Shown here: piece after piece, positions 1 through 5,852 of the stretch
Layout of the letters: every line of letters starts with the position of its first letter
How positions within the stretch are numbered: position 1 is the first letter of the stretch
DNA from: BOG-1112 sp964635325
Lineage (GTDB): Bacteria; Bdellovibrionota_B; Oligoflexia; Oligoflexales; Bog-1112
Reading direction: 5' to 3'
NCBI GenBank assembly: GCA_964635325.1
Contig: CAZWOL010000104.1
Span: forward strand, 1 to 5,870
DNA length: 5,870 nucleotides
Made by a program: the position numbers and the translations under genes
Notes under the pieces: generated by a model
What the model was told of the DNA's origin: nothing
Seen by the model: only the letters and a program-made list of their open reading frames with translations
Database searches by the model: none

Positions 1-238
1 TAAACATAACAAATCATTGCGATGCTTTCTAGTGCGGGGGCTGATATTTTTTTAGCTTAGGAGCAATGCCAGGATGCGCGGCAATACCAGGTTCTAACAA
101 AGAGCCAGCAGCATCAGCGCTGCAGACCTGACCTCACGAATAAGCTCCTAATGGTACTATGTTTTTTCGCACCCTCATTTATGCGCTTGAAATTCCCTGC
201 CATTTTATTATCCTCGCCGCCTTGAAGATCACATACAA
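1..238. other. Leader region with no assignable gene
   Basis: No convincing gene is visible in this stretch. It contains an imperfect 11-nt direct repeat (GCAATGCCAGG at 63-73, GCAATACCAGG at 81-91) and an 8-nt inverted repeat (TTAGGAGC at 57-64, GCTCCTAA at 144-151). On the minus strand one frame runs from an ATG at 178-176 to a TAG at 31-29, interrupted only by one TGA at 136-134; the 34 sense codons after that TGA look mildly coding-like. It may be a decayed gene end or chance. Upstream of the first gene, TTGAAA (187-192) and TATTAT (206-211) resemble sigma-70 boxes, but the 13-nt spacing is too short to call a promoter. Confidence 0.5.
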
Positions 239-1111
239 ATGAGGCCCCCTTTGCCAAAAGCACCCAAAAAACCTACGTTCTTTAGGACTAGCTCCGAGCC
301 ACAGAGCACGATCCGTCCCAAATCCGTAATCCAACCTGCAACCAGTACACCAAAGAAGCCGGCTCCGAAGAGTTCCGATGAAATGCTGTATTACGGTATT
401 CACACCTGTCTAGCCTTGTTCAAAACTCGCAAAAACGAAATTATCCGTGCCTACTGCACTGAAGAGCATTTGGACACAATGGGGGCCGTTCTTAAGTGGT
501 GTGCGACCAACAAAAAAGCCTACCATGTTGTCTCCAAAGAAGACTTGGAACGCATTACTCAGTCGGTACACCATGAAGGCGTTGCGATTCTTGCAAAACG
601 CAAGCAAACTCTTGCAGAAGAAGACTTATATCGACAGTTAAAACAAGCTCGTCAGCCCATCGTCGTGCTTGATGATGTTCTCAATCCACATAACATTGGT
701 TCGATTATGCGAACCATGGCCCACTTTGGTTGGAAGTATCTCATTAGCTCTCAATCCCATGCCCTACAACTCTCATCCTCTGCAGCTCGTATGAGTGAGG
801 GTGGTTGTGAGTTTGTCGAGTGGACATTCTTTAGCAATCCAACAGAATTCCTGCACCAAATCAAAAGCCTTGGCTATCATGTGATCGGCACGTCTGCACA
901 TGCTCGACGCTCACTTTATAAAAGCGAACTTCCTGCAGCCTCTGCGATTTTCTTTGGAAACGAAGTGCAAGGCCTATCCAAATACTGGGTGAGCAAACTC
1001 GATAGCAGTGTGTCGATTCCAAGTTCTGGTAATGTACGCAGCGTCAACGTTGCGATGGCCTCTGCCTTGGTCTTAGGTGAGTATGTACGTCAGCACGGAG
1101 TTCAATCATGA
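239..1111 (+). CDS. SpoU/TrmH-family RNA 2'-O-methyltransferase, YfiF-like
   Basis: Predicted cytoplasmic SAM-dependent methyltransferase acting on the 2'-hydroxyl of a tRNA or rRNA nucleotide; the exact substrate cannot be read from sequence. Residues 1-47 are a Pro/Lys-rich, probably disordered leader. Residues about 50-123 match the SpoU substrate-binding domain, including YGIHTCLALF and KKAYHVV. The trefoil-knot SPOUT domain follows with its three motifs: NPHNIGSIMRT (149-159, with N152 and R158), FFGNEVQGLS (238-247), and the segment 260-282 containing GNVRSVNVAMA. The order and wording resemble E. coli YfiF, which also has a charged N-terminal extension. The family call is firm; orthology to YfiF is inference. 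The ATG at 239 has only a weak GAAG (224-227) upstream. The frame is open back to a TGA at 188-190 with no other ATG; a later start at Met49 would remove the leader. The stop overlaps the next gene by 4 nt, implying co-translation. Arg codons are almost all CGN. Confidence 0.9.
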   Translation: MRPPLPKAPKKPTFFRTSSEPQSTIRPKSVIQPATSTPKKPAPKSSDEMLYYGIHTCLALFKTRKNEIIRAYCTEEHLDTMGAVLKWCATNKKAYHVVSKEDLERITQSVHHEGVAILAKRKQTLAEEDLYRQLKQARQPIVVLDDVLNPHNIGSIMRTMAHFGWKYLISSQSHALQLSSSAARMSEGGCEFVEWTFFSNPTEFLHQIKSLGYHVIGTSAHARRSLYKSELPAASAIFFGNEVQGLSKYWVSKLDSSVSIPSSGNVRSVNVAMASALVLGEYVRQHGVQS

Positions 1112-2010
1112 GTCATCTTACAGGTTATATTGCAGCTGAAGGTTTCGAACATTGCGTCGAAGCAGAGCTAAAGAATGTAGTAGCACGTCACGAGCGTCTT
1201 TTTTTAGCAAGGGGCAAGCCTCAAAAAACCTATTGGTCACAAAACATCTGGCTCAATCCGATGACGATCAACTTTGACTCGATTGCAGATGCAGCTCGTC
1301 GTCTGCGAGACATGCAACGCAACTGGGCGCTCTATAGCGTCTACTTGCATCGTCGCGCACAGTTGATCCAAGATAAACTTCCTTTTATTCCCAAAAAACC
1401 TCTGCAGTTTTTGCAGGAAGTTCCCGACAGCCCACTCGGATCCTGGATGCTCTTGGATGAAAAAACCATGATTGCATCCCCACACTGTACAAGTATCGTT
1501 CCGAATGGCGATTGGATTTTTGAAGAAAACCATGAAGAGCCACCAAGTCGAGCTTATTTAAAATTGTGGGAGTTTTTTACACGCGTAAAAAAACACCCTA
1601 AAGCTGGAGAGCTCTGTCTTGACTTAGGTGCAAGCCCAGGAGGATGGAGTTGGGTGCTTCGTCAGCTCGGTGCGAATGTGATTGCGTATGACAAAGCGTT
1701 TCTTGACTTGTCTCTGCAGCATGACCCACATGTACAGTTTGTCGAAGGCGATTGCTTTAAGGTCAAGCCTGAGGACCATCCAGATGCAGCATGGATTTTC
1801 TCCGATGTCATTGCGTATCCGGGTAAGGTACTCCCCTTCGTACGCAAGTATGTCGAAGCGTTTCCCGAGAAGAACTATGTGTTCACACTGAAATTCCAGG
1901 GCAAAGGCAACTACGATGTGGTGCAAAACTTCCTCGCTATCCCCGGTAGCTCTGTCGTGCACCTCACCAACAACAAGCACGAGCTGACCTGGTACCGCTT
2001 AAGCGAATAG
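1108..2010 (+). CDS. FtsJ/RrmJ-type SAM-dependent methyltransferase, RlmM-like
   Basis: Predicted cytoplasmic RNA ribose 2'-O-methyltransferase with a Rossmann fold. Residues 171-180 (LDLGASPGGW) are the SAM-binding motif I, and AYDK at 193-196 supplies the acidic residue expected after strand 2. The FtsJ-type catalytic tetrad can be placed as K152 (AYLKLWE), D233 (FSDVIAYP), K262 (FTLKFQGK) and E292 (KHELTWY). GDCFKVKP (214-221) also resembles RlmM, which methylates C2498 of 23S rRNA. The N-terminal 140 residues (GYIAAEGFE, QNIWLNP) are a family-specific RNA-recognition region. At 300 residues it is shorter than E. coli RlmM (about 360), so I call it RlmM-like and do not assign the target. 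GGAG at 1097-1100 sits 7 nt before the ATG, inside the previous gene, and the ATGA overlap indicates an operon of two RNA methyltransferases. Its last 8 codons and stop are duplicated 1320 bp downstream, at 3304-3332. Confidence 0.88.
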   Translation: MSHLTGYIAAEGFEHCVEAELKNVVARHERLFLARGKPQKTYWSQNIWLNPMTINFDSIADAARRLRDMQRNWALYSVYLHRRAQLIQDKLPFIPKKPLQFLQEVPDSPLGSWMLLDEKTMIASPHCTSIVPNGDWIFEENHEEPPSRAYLKLWEFFTRVKKHPKAGELCLDLGASPGGWSWVLRQLGANVIAYDKAFLDLSLQHDPHVQFVEGDCFKVKPEDHPDAAWIFSDVIAYPGKVLPFVRKYVEAFPEKNYVFTLKFQGKGNYDVVQNFLAIPGSSVVHLTNNKHELTWYRLSE

Positions 2011-2012
2011 CT
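1984..2012 (+). repeat. 29-nt direct repeat, copy 1 (3' end of the FtsJ-like gene)
   Basis: This copy covers the last eight sense codons of the methyltransferase (LTWYRLSE), its TAG stop and two further bases. It is identical at 28 of 29 positions to 3304-3332; the only difference is C1995 against T3315, which changes TAC to TAT, both tyrosine. It contains the 10-bp palindrome CGCTTAAGCG at 1996-2005. Similarity stops on both sides, although the base before (GAG versus GCA codon position) still shares a G. Confidence 0.95.
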
Positions 2013-2065
2013 CAATCCTGAACCATTTAAAACCAATTGATTTCATTGTTTTCTTTAAAAGACGC

Positions 2066-2093
2066 TGGACAAACGGCGATAAAAATCTATCCT
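2066..2093 (+). promoter_or_regulatory. Candidate sigma-70 promoter for the Ser-rich secreted protein
   Basis: TGGACA at 2066-2071 matches the -35 consensus at five of six positions. TATCCT at 2088-2093 matches the -10 at four of six, and the spacer is 16 nt. It lies about 50 nt upstream of the start codon at 2143 and inside the segment bounded by the 29-nt repeats, so this gene may carry its own promoter. Matched by eye only; not scored against background. Confidence 0.35.
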
Positions 2094-2142
2094 ACGTGAG
2101 CACATTGAATCCACGCAAATTTTGTAAAGATATGAGGAAACC

Positions 2143-3276
2143 ATGAAATCTCTCATTTTTGGCCTTTTATTGGGTTTGCTAACTTCGAATCTTCACGCAA
2201 CAGGCGAAGACAAAGAAAAAATCCTACCAGGCCCAACTATTGAAAGATTTGTCGTTGTCACTTTAGTTTTTGAAGAGGTCCATAGGACCTTCGAGGTAGA
2301 ATCACAAGAAGCTGGAACCAACATAGTCTCTCTACTGAGCAATATTCGAAATCAGATCCAGATTCCTGATAACGATTGGGAGCTTCTTAGCACCCAAACT
2401 GCAAAAATTGTCGGTAATAGCATTGAAATAGCGAGCATTGGGTATAACGCTCCCAATGTCAGAGCTAGAGCGGCCTGGGAAGCGGTAATTCCTCATATTT
2501 CAGCAATTCAGGCTATGGTTCATTACGAAGGAGCTCTCCTTCCTTCGCTCGATGAGTCCAATGCTCTTAAAGTTCGTCAATTACTAGGTGCTTTTTTTAC
2601 AGCTCAAAATCTAGAATATAGATTTTTTTCCCGAAGTTTGTACCCCATTCAAATGTATTTTTACGACGAAGTCAGAAGCATGATGGCTCCTCAGATGACG
2701 TCGTCATGGGATGTGATCGTATCGTTTCAAAGCGCCCCTAGAGTTTTTGCAAGTATCGATGATCACCATCCTTGGTTTACAAGCCTTTTAGTGCCTTACG
2801 TTAGAGATGCAATAACTCATAATCTTTACAACCTCAACGATCTCCATCTTCTTATAGTTGGATATTTCGCTCCTGAAAATATGATCGAAGCTGCTTCCAT
2901 TTTGTTTGGTTTGTTACGAAATGGTCATCCTTATCCTTTAGAAGAGCAACGAACGACATCTCTTTCTCCATCAAGAGAAGAACAGCGAACAAAATCTCTT
3001 TCTCCATCCAAGCTGCAAGTCCCTGCTATCGAAAGCGCTGCTAGAAGTCGATCCTCTTCTCCCGCAGGAGGCAGAGTTCGTTCTCTCTTGTCTCGCTTTC
3101 GATCGAATGAAGCTTCATCAAGTTCCAGCTCGTCAAGCTCGTCGTCATCATCCAGTTCATCAAGCTCGTCGTCCAGCATAGCAACCGGAGAAATGGGATC
3201 TATTAGCGTGGTATCATTTGCTGCTCTTTTGGCGAGTTACTTGCTAACAAATCCTAGTTTACGACAAGACAAATAG
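2143..3276 (+). CDS. Ser-rich secreted or membrane-anchored protein of unknown function
   Basis: I do not recognise this 377-residue protein. Residues 1-19 form a typical Sec signal peptide (MKSLIFGLL.., probable cleavage after LHA at 17-19), so the body should be exported. Residues 25-265 look like a folded, mixed helical/strand domain with no motif I can name. Residues 267-290 are two 12-residue repeats built on EEQRT-SLSPS. A basic Ser/Arg-rich stretch follows, then 21 consecutive serines (325-345). Residues about 352-368 (SISVVSFAALLASYLL) are hydrophobic and followed by a short tail ending in RQDK, suggesting a C-terminal membrane anchor. GAGGA at 2134-2138 is a short-spaced ribosome site for the ATG. 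By my count 11 of 22 Arg codons are AGA/AGG, against two or fewer in each of the two upstream genes. The gene lies alone between the two 29-nt direct repeats, so recent acquisition is likely. A role at a host interface is speculation. Confidence 0.8.
   Translation: MKSLIFGLLLGLLTSNLHATGEDKEKILPGPTIERFVVVTLVFEEVHRTFEVESQEAGTNIVSLLSNIRNQIQIPDNDWELLSTQTAKIVGNSIEIASIGYNAPNVRARAAWEAVIPHISAIQAMVHYEGALLPSLDESNALKVRQLLGAFFTAQNLEYRFFSRSLYPIQMYFYDEVRSMMAPQMTSSWDVIVSFQSAPRVFASIDDHHPWFTSLLVPYVRDAITHNLYNLNDLHLLIVGYFAPENMIEAASILFGLLRNGHPYPLEEQRTTSLSPSREEQRTKSLSPSKLQVPAIESAARSRSSSPAGGRVRSLLSRFRSNEASSSSSSSSSSSSSSSSSSSSSIATGEMGSISVVSFAALLASYLLTNPSLRQDK
2941..3012 (+). repeat. 36-nt tandem repeat, two units, coding
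   Basis: Units 2941-2976 and 2977-3012 encode two 12-residue repeats, residues 267-278 and 279-290 of the Ser-rich protein. Both carry EEQRT followed by SLSPS; they differ at T/K in position 6 and R/K in position 12. Several silent differences (GAG/GAA, CAA/CAG, ACG/ACA, TCA/TCC) show that the duplication is not brand new and that the protein sequence has been kept. Confidence 0.85.
3115..3177 (+). repeat. Poly-serine tract, 21 codons
   Basis: Twenty-one consecutive Ser codons encode residues 325-345 of the protein above. Five different codons are mixed (TCA, TCG, TCC, AGC, AGT), so the tract is not a simple microsatellite. The 14-nt stretch TCAAGCTCGTCGTC occurs twice, at 3133-3146 and 3160-3173, in phase and 27 nt apart, which suggests part of the tract grew by duplication. 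It separates the exported domain from the C-terminal hydrophobic segment and probably acts as a flexible stalk or linker. Confidence 0.9.
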
Positions 3277-3303
3277 GATTTTACAGAATAGTTTTTCATT
3301 GCA

Positions 3304-3332
3304 CTGACCTGGTATCGCTTAAGCGAATAGCT
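3304..3332 (+). repeat. 29-nt direct repeat, copy 2 (orphan methyltransferase 3' end)
   Basis: A second copy of the end of the FtsJ-like gene, including the LTWYRLSE codons and TAG, sits in the gap between two convergent genes where it codes for nothing. Its last two bases form part of the stop codon of the Sel1-repeat gene (3331-3333 on the minus strand). With T at 3315 the internal palindrome extends to 12 bp, TCGCTTAAGCGA at 3315-3326. It could pair in RNA from either strand, but no U-run follows, so I do not call it a terminator. The copy is most simply a junction left by insertion of the 1320 bp upstream of it. Confidence 0.93.
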
Positions 3333-5463
3333 ACTTATTCGGACTCATACTTCGTGTGCCAATCATCAGTGTAATGAATGCAATGAATGCTGTGGTCGCG
3401 TCCGGTGCAGGGCTCATATTCTGCGCATTGGGCAGAACAGGTAAATGATCCGCACCGACCAGCCTCAATGCAGATTCGATCTGCTGTACGGTCAAACGTT
3501 GCGATCGAATTAAATTCGCAAGACAGAGTGAAAGTTCGGGCATATTGGTTTTTAATCTTTGCATCAGCACTTTTAAAAAGTTGCTCACCCCCCCATTCGC
3601 TCCCAGAATCAAATAGTAGAGAGCCTCTTCCAAGTTCTTCTCGATACCACGCCCATCAGCGAGCATCTCACCGAGATAAGCCTGACCGACAGAGTAACCC
3701 TGCTTGGCAGCCAACGCATAGAGGCGCACCGCTTCTTGCTCATTTTTAGGCAAACCTATACCTACTTCGTGGATGATTCCGAGGTTCACTTGTCCAGAGC
3801 TATCCCCCTGATCGGCAGATAGACGAGAGTAGCGGAGAGCCAATCCAGGATCTTCAGGTACACCGTTTCCAAATCGATAGGCTCGGCCAAGACAAGCTTG
3901 GGCCAAGGAATTATTCTCTGCAACAGCTCGCGTGTACCAGTAAATTGCGTTGTTCATATTGGCCTTCTCAACATACCCATATTCGGAGATCAACCCAAGA
4001 TAGGACATCGCCCACACATGATTTTGCGCTGCAGCTAAGAGGAAGAGACGTCGTGCCTCTGAATAGTTGGGCTGACCCAACATACGATCGTAATGCAAAC
4101 GTCCAACCCTATACTGAACCTCTGCGTTGCCTTGAGCTAAAATCTCTTGGTAGAGTCGCAGAGCCTCTTGACCATTTCTTGCAAGACCTCCACGACCCTC
4201 CTGATGCAGGATCCCCAATGCAAGGTTGACCTGCCTATTGCCCTGTTCGTAAGCCAACCTATAGAGACGCACAGCTTCGACATCATTTTGAGCAAGCCCT
4301 CCTCGGCCTTGCTCATACATTCGACCTAGATGACCTTGCGCCTCTGCATTGCCTTGGTGAACTGCAAGACGAAGCAGCTCAACAGCAAGTACGTCATCTT
4401 GCTCAACACCTCTCGCCTCCATGTAGAAAATGGCTAAGCGTACCTGCGCATGCGCACTGCCTTGATGAGCTGCCATTCCGTAGAAAGTCAGGGCCTCTTG
4501 AAAATTTACAGAGACAGCATCCGCGCCATTTTCATAGATATCCCCCAAACGCCACTGTGCTGTCAGATTCTCACCCTCTGCAGCGAGACGATAATGCCGT
4601 ATTGCCTCCCCTATATTCTCAGCAACACCCAAACCATGTTCAAATAGAAATCCAAGACGCTGATGCGCTCGGAGCCATCCATTTTCTGCAGCGATGCGAT
4701 AATATCCCGCTGCATCTATATAATTCTGCATAGGATTCTGCCCACCTCCCCCAGACTGAAACAGTTCTTCGGCTCGCTCGAAAGCAAGGGTACCTATGAA
4801 GTCACGTAGAGTATTTTCGCTCCCTTGCACACCTCGCAAGGTTTGCTCTATTTGTTCTTGGCTAAGACTACCAACACTTTGAAGTTTGAATAGATGTCGA
4901 AGAAAGGCCTCTTCATTGAAACGCGCCTGCAGCAATTGGACGCACTCAGGATCCTGAGCATCAAAGTATAGTAGCAGCCAGTAGGTAGCATCCAAATCGT
5001 CGTGCATGAACCTTCGAATATATTGCTGATTCAAGAACTTTGCTAATTTCTTCTGCGCCACCTGACTGCCTAAGGCTGCTGCACGTCGGTACAATTCACT
5101 TAGCTCACCTAAGTCTCTTCGTGCTAGCTCATGATCGACATCCAATCCTATGTCGATCATACGATTCAGTTGCGTCTCTCGGATATTGGCAATATTTAGA
5201 ATAGCTCCCAGATGGTTTTGCTTTGCTGCACGATAGTAGCACTGCAACGCGAACTCCTGACTTTGCAGAACGCCGAAACCCTCTTGATATCTCAATCCAA
5301 GCTCATACTGTGCAGAAGCGTCGTCAGCTGCAGCTCTATGACGCAAGTCATTTAGATTGTCTTGAGTCCCATCCGACAGAATACGCTTGTTTGAAAGACG
5401 CTCATCAGCTGCAGCAAAAGCAGAAAAGCCAGAGCATAGTATCGCTAGCAGTAAAAGATGCAT
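3331..5463 (-). CDS. Secreted Sel1-repeat protein with C-terminal hydrophobic anchor
   Basis: A 710-residue protein dominated by Sel1-like repeats, the TPR-related helical pairs of about 36 residues that act as protein-protein scaffolds; some secreted members in other bacteria take part in host interaction or envelope processes. Residues 1-19 are a signal peptide (MHLLLLAILC.., likely cleavage near AFA-AAD). One clear repeat lies at about 48-81, followed by degenerate and non-repeat helical sequence to about 245. A near-continuous block follows at about 247-625: a partial unit and roughly ten full ones, with hallmarks such as AQWRLGDIYENG, AEAQGHLGRMYEQG and GQVNLGIIHEVG. The unit starting near 408 (GNRQVNLALG) is shorter than its neighbours. 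Residues about 689-702 are hydrophobic with a short basic tail, so the periplasmic repeats may be membrane-tethered. The ATG is well supported: AGGA lies 7 nt upstream and an in-frame TAG lies four codons upstream. Its partner and function are not readable. It is convergent to the Ser-rich gene, with its stop touching the repeat at 3304-3332. Confidence 0.92.
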   Translation of the reverse strand: MHLLLLAILCSGFSAFAAADERLSNKRILSDGTQDNLNDLRHRAAADDASAQYELGLRYQEGFGVLQSQEFALQCYYRAAKQNHLGAILNIANIRETQLNRMIDIGLDVDHELARRDLGELSELYRRAAALGSQVAQKKLAKFLNQQYIRRFMHDDLDATYWLLLYFDAQDPECVQLLQARFNEEAFLRHLFKLQSVGSLSQEQIEQTLRGVQGSENTLRDFIGTLAFERAEELFQSGGGGQNPMQNYIDAAGYYRIAAENGWLRAHQRLGFLFEHGLGVAENIGEAIRHYRLAAEGENLTAQWRLGDIYENGADAVSVNFQEALTFYGMAAHQGSAHAQVRLAIFYMEARGVEQDDVLAVELLRLAVHQGNAEAQGHLGRMYEQGRGGLAQNDVEAVRLYRLAYEQGNRQVNLALGILHQEGRGGLARNGQEALRLYQEILAQGNAEVQYRVGRLHYDRMLGQPNYSEARRLFLLAAAQNHVWAMSYLGLISEYGYVEKANMNNAIYWYTRAVAENNSLAQACLGRAYRFGNGVPEDPGLALRYSRLSADQGDSSGQVNLGIIHEVGIGLPKNEQEAVRLYALAAKQGYSVGQAYLGEMLADGRGIEKNLEEALYYLILGANGGVSNFLKVLMQRLKTNMPELSLCLANLIRSQRLTVQQIESALRLVGADHLPVLPNAQNMSPAPDATTAFIAFITLMIGTRSMSPNK

Positions 5464-5470
5464 TAGAAAT

Positions 5471-5474
5471 TCCT
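5471..5474 (-). promoter_or_regulatory. Ribosome binding site of the Sel1-repeat gene
   Basis: Read on the minus strand this is AGGA, 7 nt before the ATG at 5463. An in-frame TAG overlaps its upstream edge, so no longer protein is possible and this site decides the start. It overlaps the first arm of the dyad at 5473-5510. Confidence 0.7.
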
Positions 5475-5510
5475 AAATTGAAAATTGCCCTCAACAAACG
5501 AGCAATTTAG
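5473..5510. promoter_or_regulatory. Dyad upstream of the Sel1-repeat gene
   Basis: CTAAATTG at 5473-5480 is the exact inverse complement of CAATTTAG at 5503-5510. A competing inner pair, AAATTGC (5482-5488) with GCAATTT (5502-5508), shares the right arm. In the minus-strand transcript, folding the outer pair would partly cover the ribosome site; in DNA it could be an operator. It is AT-rich, so chance is a real alternative. Confidence 0.3.
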
Positions 5511-5597
5511 CAAAGGAAAACTAATGTTCTGCTAAGACTATAGCATCGCTTATTAAGATTTACTCATAATTTAATGAATATATTGGCGTTTTATCAC

Positions 5598-5605
5598 AAG
5601 GTGAG
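5598..5605 (+). promoter_or_regulatory. Ribosome binding site deciding the transposase start
   Basis: AAGGTGAG lies 7 nt before the ATG at 5613. It favours that start over the in-frame ATG at 5574, which has no good site upstream, and it gives the N-terminus MPSPYSQDLR typical of IS630-type proteins. Confidence 0.65.
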
Positions 5606-5612
5606 TCATAAG

Positions 5613-5852
5613 ATGCCAAGCCCATATAGCCAGGATTTGAGAGTGCGAGTTTTAGAAGCTTTAAACGCCGGAATGACAATGACAGCAATAAGTAAAGTGT
5701 TCTCTGTTGCTAGAAAAACTGTCTATAATTGGCAGCAAAGAATGGAGAAGGTTGGTACAGTAGAACCTATTTCTGGGTATCAAAAAGGCCATAATCATAA
5801 AATAAAAGACGAGAATGTGCTGTCCGGGCTGAAGCGACATAGTCAGTTGTAA
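5613..5852 (+). CDS. IS630-family transposase, N-terminal HTH part only
   Basis: The 79-residue product begins MPSPYSQDLRVRVLEAL, has a helix-turn-helix at about 21-44 (MTAISKVFSVARKTVYNW), and continues with the linker GTVEPISGYQKGHNHKIKD. These are the hallmarks of the DNA-binding end of IS630-type transposases, which bind the element ends. The family's catalytic DDE domain, normally bringing the protein to about 280-350 residues, is absent: the frame ends at TAA 5850-5852. Sequence after HKIKD (ENVLSGLKRHSQL) does not look like the usual continuation, although KNKTNR directly after the stop is in the same frame. The window ends 18 nt later, so I cannot tell a nonsense or frameshift mutation from a two-ORF element or a truncated remnant. 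An alternative start at 5574 would add 13 residues. On its own it could bind DNA but not transpose. Confidence 0.8.
   Translation: MPSPYSQDLRVRVLEALNAGMTMTAISKVFSVARKTVYNWQQRMEKVGTVEPISGYQKGHNHKIKDENVLSGLKRHSQL

Noticed and set aside
1624..1980. 118-codon minus-strand frame inside the FtsJ-like gene
   Set aside because: It lies fully within a gene whose SAM motif and catalytic residues are recognisable on the other strand; its product has no domain features.
2931..3179. Minus-strand frame encoding an Asp/Glu/Leu-rich protein opposite the poly-Ser tract
   Set aside because: It is the antisense of Ser codons and of the Ser-rich gene; the acidic run is a shadow of TCG/TCA codons, with no independent start signal.
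3315..3326. Intrinsic terminator between the convergent genes
   Set aside because: The palindrome is perfect but has no loop and no T-run on either side.
1984..3332. Integron gene cassette with attC sites
   Set aside because: The repeats lack the GTTRRRY / RYYYAAC core boxes, and copy 1 is coding sequence of the upstream gene.
5431..5463. Lipoprotein signal on the Sel1-repeat protein (Cys10)
   Set aside because: The residues before Cys10 are A-I-L, not a normal lipobox (small residue at -1), and an ordinary signal-peptidase site follows at AFA-AAD.
3387..5510. Several plus-strand frames of 60-120 codons across the Sel1-repeat gene
   Set aside because: All are antisense to a clear Sel1-repeat coding frame with a signal peptide; none has a ribosome site or a plausible product.
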